From Bartonella sp. ML69XJBT (GTDB taxonomy: Bacteria; Pseudomonadota; Alphaproteobacteria; Rhizobiales; Rhizobiaceae), in assembly GCF_028618515.1 (NCBI RefSeq), contig NZ_JAQITB010000002.1, positions 91,194 to 155,193 of the forward strand: 64,000 nucleotides of DNA, given 5' to 3'. The notes beneath the pieces are model-generated. The model was not told where the DNA came from and did no database searches. It saw nothing but the letters and a program-made list of their open reading frames with translations. Shown piece after piece: positions 23,748 to 32,372 of the stretch. Made by a program: the position numbers and the translations under genes. Numbering within the stretch: the first letter of the stretch is position 1; every line of letters begins with the position of its first letter.

Positions 23748-25574
23748 TTAAAGGGGCATGGTTGCTTCTTTTGCCCATTCTTTCTCTTCTTTATTTAAGT
23801 GAAGTGCATTTGTTTGATAGACATGCGCATGGTAATCATTGAGCCATTGTCGTTCTTCCTGTGTTAAAAGCTCTGGAAGAATGAGTTTTCGGTCAATGGG
23901 ACAGTTTGTGAGTGTTTCAAATGAGAGCATTTCTCTCTCTCCGCCATTGATTTTTTGTGCAGGTTTTACAATGAGCAAATTTTCAATACGAATGCCAAAA
24001 GAACCTTCGCGATAATACCCAGGTTCATTAGAAACAATCATTCCAGGAAGCAATTCCTGGCATCCTTTGCGTGAAATATTTTGCGGTCCTTCATGGACAG
24101 AGAGATAGGAGCCAACTCCATGACCTGTGCCATGGGCGTAATCAAAACCAGTTTTCCATAAGGCAATGCGTGCGAGAACATCAAGATCTTGTCCGCGTGT
24201 TCCTTTAGGAAAGCATGCTGTTGAAAGAGCTATCATGCCTTTGAGCACAAGAGTAAAACAACGTTTTTCTTCCTCTCCAATATTTCCAATAGCTACTGTA
24301 CGTGTGACATCTGTGGTGCCATCACGGTATTGTCCCCCTGAATCTACGAGATAAAGTTCACCAGCATTGAGTTGTTTATTTGTTTCATTTGTTACGCGGT
24401 AATGGACAATAGCACCATTTGCTCCTGCTGCGGAGATTGTATCAAAAGAGAGATCTTCCAGTTTTTTTCCCATTTCTTTTGCTGTGTTTATACGGAATTC
24501 TTCTAATTTTTGAGCTGCTGAAATTTCATTCACGGTGCCTAGTATTTGTTTGTCTAACCAAGAAAAAAAACGGGTGAGTGCTACCCCATCACACAGATGT
24601 GCTTCGCGCGCACCGTCTCGTTCGGTGCTGTTTTTAATGGCACGGGGTAGAGCAGCAGGGTCGGTAAGTGTGATGAAAGATTTTCCATCTTTTTCAAGTA
24701 CCGTGCGTAATTTCTCGCATGTTAACTGTGGATCTAGAGCAAAAACTGTTCCTTTTTGAAGATAATCTTTGATTTTTGCAATAAACTGTTCTGGTTCATA
24801 TAATTTTGCATAACGTTCCAGATATTGTTTCTGTTCTTCACCAAGCTTTTTGCTGTCAATAAATAAGGCAGGTTTTTCTTTAATGGGAATGAGAGCAAAA
24901 CAAAGAACAAAAGGTGTGTTAGAGACATCATTGCCTCGTATATTGAATATCCATGCAATAGAGGAGGGGTCTGTAAAAATAAAAGCATCGGCATGGGCTT
25001 TTTTGATATTTTGCTGAATTAAATTTAGCTTTTCATCGCTATCCCATCCTGCATATTTGAGAGGATGAATTGATAAGGGAGATTGTGGGAATGGTGGTTG
25101 ATTATGCCAGATAAGATCAATAGGATTTTGCTGAACTGCGATTAGTTTTCCACCTGCGGTTATTTCGAATGTTTTTTTCAATGTATCTATAGCTGCAATG
25201 GTGTGGAGCCATGGATCAAAGCCAATAGAAAGATTTTTTCCATTTTTTTCAAGCCATTGTGATGGAGGACAAGTTACGAGATCCTCATACTCAAAAATAT
25301 GCGGATTGGTTTGTTGACGAACTTGGAGTTTATAGCGTCCATCGGTAAAGAGAATGGCTTTATTTTTTAAAATGAGTGCCATTCCTGCTGATCCAGTAAA
25401 GCCAGTAAGCCAGCTAAGGCGTTGAGCGTGCGGGGGAACATATTCTCCTTGATGTTCATCGCTACGTGGAACAAGGAAGCCATCTAACCCGAGACGATCA
25501 AGTTCTTTACGAAGGGAGGAAATGCGTTCCGCAGCATGCGCGGGATTTGTTGTTGCTTCAAAAGATTGATACAT
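23748..25574 (-). CDS. pepP: Xaa-Pro aminopeptidase (M24B family)
   Basis: Metallopeptidase that removes an N-terminal residue before proline. The 608-residue protein has two N-terminal creatinase-like domains and a C-terminal pita-bread domain. Metal ligands are visible: the two Asp in VDSGGQYRDGTTDVTRT near residue 410, the His in HGTGHGVGSYLSVHEGP near residue 485, and Glu residues in NEPGYYREGSFGIRIEN near residue 525. The length fits the large eukaryote-like aminopeptidase P found in alphaproteobacteria. An AAGGACGG ribosome site precedes the start. prmA lies just upstream on the same strand. Confidence 0.92.
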   Translation of the reverse strand: MYQSFEATTNPAHAAERISSLRKELDRLGLDGFLVPRSDEHQGEYVPPHAQRLSWLTGFTGSAGMALILKNKAILFTDGRYKLQVRQQTNPHIFEYEDLVTCPPSQWLEKNGKNLSIGFDPWLHTIAAIDTLKKTFEITAGGKLIAVQQNPIDLIWHNQPPFPQSPLSIHPLKYAGWDSDEKLNLIQQNIKKAHADAFIFTDPSSIAWIFNIRGNDVSNTPFVLCFALIPIKEKPALFIDSKKLGEEQKQYLERYAKLYEPEQFIAKIKDYLQKGTVFALDPQLTCEKLRTVLEKDGKSFITLTDPAALPRAIKNSTERDGAREAHLCDGVALTRFFSWLDKQILGTVNEISAAQKLEEFRINTAKEMGKKLEDLSFDTISAAGANGAIVHYRVTNETNKQLNAGELYLVDSGGQYRDGTTDVTRTVAIGNIGEEEKRCFTLVLKGMIALSTACFPKGTRGQDLDVLARIALWKTGFDYAHGTGHGVGSYLSVHEGPQNISRKGCQELLPGMIVSNEPGYYREGSFGIRIENLLIVKPAQKINGGEREMLSFETLTNCPIDRKLILPELLTQEERQWLNDYHAHVYQTNALHLNKEEKEWAKEATMPL

Positions 25575-25588
25575 AATAACCGTCCTTT

Positions 25589-26458
25589 TTATTTAAGATG
25601 TATCGTAACCCATCCTTGACGGTGGTATGTTTCAATATGTTTGAGACCTTGCGTTACATAAGCTTCTAGTACTTGGGAATGTTGTTCTTCAAGAATTCCA
25701 GAGAGTATGAGTGACCCACCGCTTTGGAGTGCTTCGGCCATTTCTTGTGCAAGTTCAATGAGTGGATTGGCAAGGATATTGGCAATAATGAGATCAAAAG
25801 GTGCACGGGATGCAATTTCTTCATGAGCAAAACCTGCTGCAGTAACAGCTGTAATATATTCTTTTACACCATTGAGTTCGATATTATGTTGGGCAACTTT
25901 GATCGCAATCTGGTCAATATCAGATGCAAGGACAGGAATCGGTTTGAGCATTGCGATGCCAATGGCTAAAACTCCACTCCCCGTACCAAGATCAAGGGCA
26001 TTTTGTGGATTTTCCTGTTTCATCACTTTGGCAATCATTTCTAAACAACCGGCTGTTGTTCCATGATGTCCAGTACCAAAAGCTTGATTTGCTTCAATTT
26101 CAATAGGAAAAATATTCTGTGGAATGTCATTGCGATTATGGCTTCCATGTACAAAAAACGGACCAGCACGTACAGGTGTTAGCCCTTCAAGGCTTTGTTT
26201 AACCCAATCGATATTAGGCAAAATTTCACAGTTAATTTTACGAGGATCCACAGAAAGAATTTGTGCAAAACGCTGTAAAATATGCTCTTGGTTTTCTTTA
26301 TCTACATAGAGTGAAAGTTCATAAATGGCGTTTTTTTCATCAATCTCTGCAAGAGCAAGGGGGTATCCTTCTTCGTCAAAGGCTGTTTCCATAACAGTAT
26401 ATAGTTGCTCTGCTTCATTTTTAAAAGCATTATAATACAGACGAATTTGTTGCGACAT
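25589..26458 (-). CDS. prmA: Ribosomal protein L11 methyltransferase PrmA
   Basis: SAM-dependent methyltransferase that trimethylates ribosomal protein L11. The 289-residue protein has a substrate-recognition N-terminal half and a Rossmann half with motif I LDLGTGSGVLAIG near residue 140. The catalytic-site motif IIANILANPL lies near residue 205. It sits 14 bases upstream of pepP, so the two are probably cotranscribed, although no functional link is obvious. Confidence 0.93.
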   Translation of the reverse strand: MSQQIRLYYNAFKNEAEQLYTVMETAFDEEGYPLALAEIDEKNAIYELSLYVDKENQEHILQRFAQILSVDPRKINCEILPNIDWVKQSLEGLTPVRAGPFFVHGSHNRNDIPQNIFPIEIEANQAFGTGHHGTTAGCLEMIAKVMKQENPQNALDLGTGSGVLAIGIAMLKPIPVLASDIDQIAIKVAQHNIELNGVKEYITAVTAAGFAHEEIASRAPFDLIIANILANPLIELAQEMAEALQSGGSLILSGILEEQHSQVLEAYVTQGLKHIETYHRQGWVTIHLK

Positions 26459-26486
26459 TCTGTTCTTTCTTTAATCGGCTTTTTAT

Positions 26487-27065
26487 TTAGTTGGAGACAA
26501 GTTTTTTAAGCCGTTCAATGGCGATATCATCTTTTAGTTCATTATCGCCCTCTTTTTCATAAGGAATGACACCATACAGTTTACCGCCTTTTTTGAGCAA
26601 AAAAATCGCGGCTGTATGGTTATAGGTGTAATTCCCATCGGTCCCAGATACTTTTTCAGCAACAATTTTAAAAGAATCTACCATTTTATGAACTTTTTCA
26701 GGATCTCCACTGATCCCAACAATTCTATTGTTAAAATTACTGAGATACTCATGGAGTACTTCTGGTGTATCACGTTCAGGATCAACGGTAATGAACCATA
26801 CTCCTAATTTATCAGCTTCAGAGCCAAGGGCTGTGAGCCAGCGATCAAGATTGAGCAATGTGGTAGGGCAGACTTCAGGGCACATGGTGAAGCCAAAGAA
26901 AACAATTGAAGGCTTACTTCGTATATCATCTTGTGTAATCGTATTTCCATTGGAATCAGTGAGGGTAAAGTTATCGCCTAAAGGTTTATTTCTTAACGCA
27001 TCATAAAGAAAAATACCGGCAAGAAATATAGCTGTTAGCCCTAAGATGCGTATGATATTTTTCAT
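26487..27065 (-). CDS. SCO1/SenC-family copper chaperone
   Basis: Membrane-anchored thioredoxin-fold protein that delivers copper to cytochrome oxidase CuA. It has an N-terminal membrane segment (RILGLTAIFLAGIFLYDAL) and the copper-binding CxxxC in MCPEVCPT near residue 62. The distal histidine is in YNHTAAIF near residue 150. The ATG at 27065 has a GAGAGG ribosome site; an earlier in-frame start at 27134 would add 23 residues without a signal-like character. No cytochrome oxidase genes are in the window. Confidence 0.88.
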   Translation of the reverse strand: MKNIIRILGLTAIFLAGIFLYDALRNKPLGDNFTLTDSNGNTITQDDIRSKPSIVFFGFTMCPEVCPTTLLNLDRWLTALGSEADKLGVWFITVDPERDTPEVLHEYLSNFNNRIVGISGDPEKVHKMVDSFKIVAEKVSGTDGNYTYNHTAAIFLLKKGGKLYGVIPYEKEGDNELKDDIAIERLKKLVSN

Positions 27066-27195
27066 AGTTGGCCTCTCTTCAAAAGACAAAAAAACTGTAG
27101 CATTGGTAGGTTTGTTTTGCAATCTTTGTTTCATGGTTGATTTTCTTTGCTTGCTATGTCTTTTGTGTTCTTTTTAAGGAACAATTGGTGGGTGA

Positions 27196-27825
27196 ATGGA
27201 GAAAGAGAAAGATCTTCGATTCCATGAGAGTGAGCCTCGTATTCATACGACAGCACGATTGCATAGTTGTAAATTGGGGCGCTATGTGGAAATCAATGAA
27301 CGGGTGGTTTTGCGTGATGTAACGGTTGGAGATTTTTCTTATTTTGAGCGTAATAGTGAAGCTATTTATAGCGAGATTGGGCGTTTTTGTTCTATTGCAT
27401 CTCATGTTCGTGTAAATGCGCTAGAGCATCCTCTCGAGCGACTTTCAACGCATAAAATAACATATCGTCCTAATGAATATTTTCGCTATATGCCATTAGA
27501 TTGCTCTTTTCGTGAAAGGCGCCGTGCAAAGCGTGTTATTATTGGGCATGATGTATGGATTGGACATGGTGCGGTTATTATGCCTGGGATAACAATTGGG
27601 CATGGCGCTATCATTGGTGCTAACGCTGTTATAACAAAAGATGTTCTTCCCTATATGATTGTTGCGGGTGTTCCTGGAAAGCTGTTGCGGATGCGCTTTT
27701 CAGAAGATGTGATTCAGACACTTTTGGAGATGGCTTGGTGGAACTGGCCCCTTGATAAAATTTACAATGCCTTGCCTGATATGCAAAATCTTACTATTGG
27801 GGCTTTTATTGACAAGTGGAAATAA
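27196..27825 (+). CDS. Hexapeptide-repeat acetyltransferase, phosphonate-associated type
   Basis: Left-handed beta-helix transferase of 209 residues. Hexapeptide turns run through the protein (IHTTARLHSCKLGRYVEI, later VIIGHDVWIGHGAVIMPG and IGHGAIIGANAVI), followed by the usual VAGVPGKLLRMRF end. The whole pattern, including AWWNWPLDKI near the C-terminus, resembles the phosphonate metabolism hexapeptide family (as I recall it, TIGR03308). No phn genes are nearby, so the actual substrate is unknown. It is divergent from the Sco gene and convergent with uvrD. Confidence 0.75.
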   Translation: MEKEKDLRFHESEPRIHTTARLHSCKLGRYVEINERVVLRDVTVGDFSYFERNSEAIYSEIGRFCSIASHVRVNALEHPLERLSTHKITYRPNEYFRYMPLDCSFRERRRAKRVIIGHDVWIGHGAVIMPGITIGHGAIIGANAVITKDVLPYMIVAGVPGKLLRMRFSEDVIQTLLEMAWWNWPLDKIYNALPDMQNLTIGAFIDKWK

Positions 27826-27893
27826 TATGCAAAATAACATGGAAAAGCGATTTTTCGTTTGGAAAGGTTATTTGTATGATATTTTCGCTTGGT

Positions 27894-30227
27894 TTAAGCT
27901 TTGCTTACAAAGTTATCGAGAACGCGCTTTTCTCCAGCTTTTTCAAACATAATAGTTAATTTATGATCATCTATTGCTGTGATATGGCCATAACCAAATT
28001 TTATATGAAAAATTCGATCACCGATTGCAAAGTTTGATGGTTCTTCAGAGACTGATTGGTCGATGATTTTTCCTTCAATGTTTTTTTGTGTACGCTTTTG
28101 TTTTGGTGTAGCATAGTCATTGTTAAAGGAATTGGGGTGTTTAAAGGAAGATCTTCCATAACCACCATAAGATGTTCCCATTTCTATGGCTTCTATATGT
28201 TCTACTGGTAATTCATCTAGAAAACGAGAGGGTAGCGCAGGTTGCCAAAATCCATGAATTTTTCGATTGGATACAAACCATATATGTAAATGTCTTTTTG
28301 CTCTTGTTAGTCCCACATATGCTAGTCGGCGTTCTTCTTCTAATCCTAAACGGCCGCCTTCATCCAATGAGCGTTGATGAGGAAAGAGGCCTTCTTCCCA
28401 ACCTGGAAGAAAAACGGTTTCAAACTCAAGTCCTTTAGCGGAATGGAGTGTCATGATGTTGATTGCATCGGTATTTTCATTGTTTTCAGCATCCATAACC
28501 AGTGCGACATGTTCTAAAAAGCTTGGAAGGTTTTCAAATTGTTCTATTGAGCGGACCATTTCCTTAAGATTTTCTAGTCGTGTTGCTGCTTCGGGTGAAC
28601 GATCTTCTAGCCACATAGCTGTGTAGCCTGAATCATCAAGAATTGTTTCGGCAAGTTCTCTATGGGGTGTGCATTGCAGCATATTTTGCCAACGGCGGAA
28701 GTCTTCAACAACGTTTCGCAAAGTACTGCGTGCCTTGGGCTTTAGCTCATCCGTTTCAATGATTGCGGCTGCAGCAGAAAAGAGAGGAATGGCGCGTGCA
28801 CGAGCGCTTTCATAAAGAGTGCGTAGGGTTGCATCTCCTAAGCCGCGTTTAGGTGTGTTGATAATACGCTCAAAGGCTAAATCATCTGCTGGTTGAACAA
28901 CAACGCGCAAATAAGCCATGGCATCGCGTATTTCCATTCGTTCATAAAAGCGTGGACCACCAATAACGCGGTAGTTAAGACCAAGGCTTACAAAGCGATC
29001 TTCAAACTCACGCATCTGGAATGACGCACGCACCAATATAGCCATATGATTTAGCGAATGACCAGCTTGTTGTGCGCGTTCAATTTCTTCTCCAATTGCA
29101 CGTGCTTCTTCTGCTGAATCCCAAGCTGCATGGACTTTTACTTTTTCTTCTTTGCTCTTTGTTTGATGAGAAAAAAGTGTCTTGCCAAGTCTTCCTTGGT
29201 TATGAGAAATAAGATGAGAAGCTGTTTTAAGAATGTGTGATGTGGAGCGATAATTGCGTTCTAAACGAATAATTTTTGCAGGAGGAAAATCTTTTTCAAA
29301 ACGCAATATATTGTCAACTTTAGCACCTCGCCATCCATAAATGGATTGATCATCATCACCAACGCAACAAAGGTTAACATGTCGCCCTTTAGATTGTTGT
29401 GCTAAAAGGCGGAGCCAAAGATATTGCGCTGTATTGGTATCTTGATATTCATCTACAAGAATGTAGCGAAACTGGGAATGATATTGGCGAAGGATATCTG
29501 GATTATGTTGAAAGAGAGAGATAGAATGAAGTAAAAGATCACCAAAATCACAGGCATTAAGACTTTTTAATCTTTCCTGATAGCTACGATAAAGTTCGCG
29601 TCCCATACCGTTACCAAAGGAATAGGTATCGCTTTCTGATATGTGTTCTGGTGCAAGACCTTGGTTTTTCCAAGAATCAATCATTATGGCAAGGTTTCTA
29701 GCAGGCCAACGCTTATCATCCAATTCTGCAGCTTGAATAAGCTGTTTTAAAAGTCTGGTAACATCATCACTATCAAGAATTGTAAAATTGCTTTTTAAAT
29801 TAACAAGTTCTGCGTGGCGGCGTAAAATTTTTGCACCGGTGGCATGAAAAGTTCCAAGCCAAGGCATACCTTCAACAATTTCACCAATAAGTTCACCAAT
29901 ACGCATTTTCATTTCACGTGCTGCTTTGTTGGTGAAAGTTACAGCAAGTATTTGTTGAGGAGAGGCAAGTCCCGAGCGCAAAATGTGGGAAATACGTGTT
30001 GTCAAAACGCGCGTTTTTCCAGTACCGGCACCTGCAAGAACTAATAGAGGTCCTTCTGTATTTATAACAGCTTGACGTTGTTCGGGATTGAGTTGTTCTA
30101 AATAACCGTTATTGCACTGTGTTTGTTCTTTTGTTGTTACCGTGTGCGTAGCGGCTTTAGCGCTCTGTTCATGAGGGGAGATGGTATCTTCTTCAAAGAA
30201 TGGTATATGGTCAGAAAAATTATTCAT
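27894..30227 (-). CDS. uvrD: DNA helicase UvrD/PcrA type
   Basis: Superfamily 1 3'-5' helicase for nucleotide excision and mismatch repair. Motifs are visible: Walker A AGAGTGKTRVLTTRI, VDEYQDTN (motif II), GDDDQSIYGWRGA (motif III), and NIMTLHSAKGLEFETVFL with YVGLTRAKRHLHI near the end. The C-terminal part ends in a Tudor-like segment (GDRIFHIKFGYGHI). I chose ATG 30227, giving 777 residues; the frame runs 38 codons further upstream with low-complexity hydrophobic residues that do not look like the family. Confidence 0.92.
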   Translation of the reverse strand: MNNFSDHIPFFEEDTISPHEQSAKAATHTVTTKEQTQCNNGYLEQLNPEQRQAVINTEGPLLVLAGAGTGKTRVLTTRISHILRSGLASPQQILAVTFTNKAAREMKMRIGELIGEIVEGMPWLGTFHATGAKILRRHAELVNLKSNFTILDSDDVTRLLKQLIQAAELDDKRWPARNLAIMIDSWKNQGLAPEHISESDTYSFGNGMGRELYRSYQERLKSLNACDFGDLLLHSISLFQHNPDILRQYHSQFRYILVDEYQDTNTAQYLWLRLLAQQSKGRHVNLCCVGDDDQSIYGWRGAKVDNILRFEKDFPPAKIIRLERNYRSTSHILKTASHLISHNQGRLGKTLFSHQTKSKEEKVKVHAAWDSAEEARAIGEEIERAQQAGHSLNHMAILVRASFQMREFEDRFVSLGLNYRVIGGPRFYERMEIRDAMAYLRVVVQPADDLAFERIINTPKRGLGDATLRTLYESARARAIPLFSAAAAIIETDELKPKARSTLRNVVEDFRRWQNMLQCTPHRELAETILDDSGYTAMWLEDRSPEAATRLENLKEMVRSIEQFENLPSFLEHVALVMDAENNENTDAINIMTLHSAKGLEFETVFLPGWEEGLFPHQRSLDEGGRLGLEEERRLAYVGLTRAKRHLHIWFVSNRKIHGFWQPALPSRFLDELPVEHIEAIEMGTSYGGYGRSSFKHPNSFNNDYATPKQKRTQKNIEGKIIDQSVSEEPSNFAIGDRIFHIKFGYGHITAIDDHKLTIMFEKAGEKRVLDNFVSKA

Positions 30228-30347
30228 TATATCTTTTGTGTAGTCTTTTTTTTGTTTAAGTGCTAGATTTAAAAAACTTTTTTTCAAAAAAACACCACAT
30301 CTTCTGTTAAATAAGAAAACAAAAATTGTAAAAAATAACAACGAATA

Positions 30348-30599
30348 TTAAATGCTTTGGGTGAGAACACTCTGGAGGGCATAGACGCGTAATGAAGCTG
30401 AAAGATTTATCTGTTGTGGTCTTTTTCTATCAATATCCGTGATAATAAAGGCTAAAGATTGTCTTCTTTTACGCGCTATGGCTTTAAGAATATCAAGAAA
30501 TGGTTGTTCTAAAGATATGCTTGTTGCGTGTCCATCAATCCGAACGGATATTTTTTTCGTTACCACTTTTGACCAATCAATAGAATCATTTTCGTGCAT
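30348..30599 (-). CDS. Ribbon-helix-helix domain protein
   Basis: Small protein (about 83 residues) with the alphaproteobacterial RHH_4-type pattern: KKISVRIDGHATSISLEQPF, then a helical stretch DILKAIARKRRQSLAFIITDID and a C-terminal NLSASLRVYALQSV. It is probably a DNA-binding protein, but targets are unknown. ATG 30599 is preferred; the frame is open to 30641. It follows sspB and the DUF4169 gene on the same strand, an order known from other Rhizobiales. Confidence 0.7.
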   Translation of the reverse strand: MHENDSIDWSKVVTKKISVRIDGHATSISLEQPFLDILKAIARKRRQSLAFIITDIDRKRPQQINLSASLRVYALQSVLTQSI

Positions 30600-30609
30600 T
30601 TTTCTACTC

Positions 30610-30792
30610 TTATTCGTCGTGGTGTAAACGATTTTGATCAAGAAATTTTTGTGCCTTTAAAGCTTCTTTTTGCTCGAATTTTTTTTCAGCCTTGGTTCGT
30701 CCAAAACGATAGCGATTTTCTTCTGCATGAAGTGCTTCATCTGCACGCTTTTTTCGCTTGCGAAATTGGCGAAGGTTAATTGGTTCTGTCAT
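30610..30792 (-). CDS. DUF4169 family small protein
   Basis: Highly charged 60-residue protein beginning with MTEPINLRQFRKRKKRA and containing NRYRFGRTKAEK. This matches the DUF4169 pattern known next to sspB in alphaproteobacteria. The function is unknown. It sits 12 bases after sspB and 10 before the RHH gene, so all three appear to be one transcript. Confidence 0.75.
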   Translation of the reverse strand: MTEPINLRQFRKRKKRADEALHAEENRYRFGRTKAEKKFEQKEALKAQKFLDQNRLHHDE

Positions 30793-30804
30793 AAGCAAAT
30801 TTAT

Positions 30805-31350
30805 TTATTTTTTCCGAAAAGAATCTAATGAAACAACATCAGCGCTTTGTTTTGTATCATTATTTGAAGGCTCCTTATTTGTGCTGAGCTTTTGTTCTTT
30901 TGGAAGCGTATTTTCTTTTTTTTGTTTATCCGATAAAACGATAGGTGTGGGTGAGCTCTTTTCCGAAATTTCACTCTCCTCAGAGGTCAGATTGGAGGGC
31001 AGATCAAATGCTGCTTCGAATGAAGCGACGGGGTCATAAAACACTTGGATAGAAGAAAAAGGAATCACCAATTTTTCGCTAATTTCTCTAAAAGAGAGTG
31101 TCACTTCAAAAGCGGTCTCCGAAACACTTAAATCTCTAAACTGATGTTGTAAGACAATTGTCATTTGTTCTGGATAACGACTTTTAAGCCGAGGAGAAAT
31201 TTTTACGCCTGGAGTATCTGTTAAAAAAGTAATAAAAAAATGATGATTTCCTGGAAGCCCTGCTTTAGCAACTTCCGATAAAACTTTACGGATAACCCCA
31301 CGAAGCGCATCCTGAACGAGAATATCGTAGCGGATTTGATCTTGAACCAT
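30805..31350 (-). CDS. sspB: ClpXP adaptor SspB (alphaproteobacterial type)
   Basis: Adaptor that binds ssrA-tagged proteins and hands them to the ClpXP protease. The 181-residue protein has the SspB substrate-binding fold in its first 120 residues (YDILVQDALRGVIRKVL, HHFFITFLTDTPGVKIS, MTIVLQHQFRDL). An acidic and polar linker follows, then a short C-terminal tail ending in VVSLDSFRKK, the probable ClpX-docking segment. The tmRNA gene that encodes the tag lies 176 bases upstream on the same strand. Confidence 0.9.
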   Translation of the reverse strand: MVQDQIRYDILVQDALRGVIRKVLSEVAKAGLPGNHHFFITFLTDTPGVKISPRLKSRYPEQMTIVLQHQFRDLSVSETAFEVTLSFREISEKLVIPFSSIQVFYDPVASFEAAFDLPSNLTSEESEISEKSSPTPIVLSDKQKKENTLPKEQKLSTNKEPSNNDTKQSADVVSLDSFRKK

Positions 31351-31526
31351 CGAAGCTTATTCCTTTTATTTCACGTAGCAGATGAGCATATGCAATATTG
31401 TGCAATAGAATGTATTTTTAAGCTAGCAATATTTTATCGACTATGCACTTAAATTAACTGAAAAAAGAATATGATATTTTACGACAAATCATATCTGAGA
31501 GATCAGCCAATAACATTTATAGGAGT

Positions 31527-31838
31527 GAAGGCTTCTGTTGCCAGGTGCCTTCGGACCCCGCTTAAACCTGCGACGGTTTAAGACTTAATTTGAAGCATTC
31601 ACACCACCTTAGGCAGCGAGACGTACTTCCGCATAGTTGTCATTTGCAACTACTCATTTAGTCCGATAACGGTGGTACTATGCCGAGTAAAAGAGCAATC
31701 TTTACACTCTTGTCGATCCTATTTCGCCCCCACCAAAATATAATTTCCTTCTTATATTTTGGTGGAGGCGCCGGGTACCGCCCCCGGGTCCAATAAGTTT
31801 ATTTCATTGTCCATTTATTACCATAGCTAGCAAGCCAG
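31527..31838 (-). ncRNA. ssrA: Permuted two-piece tmRNA
   Basis: Read on the minus strand, the acceptor piece comes first and ends with a T-arm (CCGGG/CCCGG), then CGCCTCC-ACCA. A 28-base spacer is then removed, and the coding piece begins GGGGGCGAAATAGGATCGAC at 31731. GGGGGCG pairs with CGCCTCC to make the tRNA-like stem (one G-U). The tag frame at 31611-31649 encodes ANDNYAEVRLAA and a stop, an alphaproteobacterial-type proteolysis tag. Outer ends are approximate. The spacer forms a perfect 14-bp hairpin (31730-31765). Ribosome rescue by this RNA feeds SspB/ClpXP. Confidence 0.93.
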
Positions 31839-31989
31839 CTCTTTAAATATAGATGAAGAATGGTCTTTGTAAAAGGGGGGGTTGTTAATATTTTAAATCC
31901 TCTAATTATTTACAAGGTTATTATACAAGGTTATTATAAGCGCGGCTGTAAAGTATAGCCGCTCATTCTTGGAGAGGAGATGGCGAACA
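31839..31989. promoter_or_regulatory. Divergent promoter region of ssrA and the DUF2853 gene
   Basis: The space between two divergent genes holds a tandem duplication of a 13-base unit (ACAAGGTTATTAT, about 31912-31937) that contains TATAAT-like hexamers on both strands. It also has a 6-bp hairpin (GCGGCT/AGCCGC, 31942-31962) just before the ribosome site of the DUF2853 gene. Promoter assignment is inferred from position and AT content. Confidence 0.4.
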
Positions 31990-32295
31990 ATGACAAATGA
32001 TCTAGCAGATATTAAACTATATGATCCAAATCCCGATGAATCTGCCGTAGAACGACTTGGCCGTCGTTTAGCTTTGGTCATGCAAAAGCAGGATGCATCG
32101 CTTGTTGCTACATCAGATCCAAAAGAATTAGAGCGCGTTGAAAAATGGGCTCAAGATGTGTTAGGTGCTGATGCGCAAAGTGTTAAAGCCGCTGTTTCGA
32201 AAGTTGCAGAGATGATGTCTGGAGATCGCAGAAAAAGTCGTATGACTTTTTATTATTTACTCGCTAAGCAACTAAATGCGCTTCATAAAATTTAA
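31990..32295 (+). CDS. DUF2853 family protein
   Basis: Small acidic protein of 101 residues. The pattern DLADIKLYDPNPDESAVERL, SLVATSDPKELERV and AGDRRKSR-like MSGDRRKSRMTFYYLLAKQL matches the DUF2853 family of alphaproteobacteria. The function is not known. ATG 31990 lies 12 bases after GGAGAGGAG. A strong terminator follows, so the gene is monocistronic. Confidence 0.75.
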   Translation: MTNDLADIKLYDPNPDESAVERLGRRLALVMQKQDASLVATSDPKELERVEKWAQDVLGADAQSVKAAVSKVAEMMSGDRRKSRMTFYYLLAKQLNALHKI

Positions 32296-32329
32296 AGAAT
32301 ATTAAATAAGAATTTTTATGTGAATAATA

Positions 32330-32357
32330 AAAAAAGCCCAAGAAATTGGGCTTTTTT
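32330..32357. terminator. Bidirectional terminator between DUF2853 gene and kgtP copy 1
   Basis: Stem AAAAAAGCCCAA/TTGGGCTTTTTT with a GAAA loop, A-run and T-run on the two sides, between two converging genes. The same arms recur after kgtP copies 2 and 3. Confidence 0.85.
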
Positions 32358-32372
32358 ATTTCATACAAGGCG

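Noticed and set aside
30228..30341. Upstream extension of uvrD by 38 codons
   Set aside because: The extra residues are hydrophobic and low-complexity, unlike UvrD N-termini; ATG 30227 fits better.
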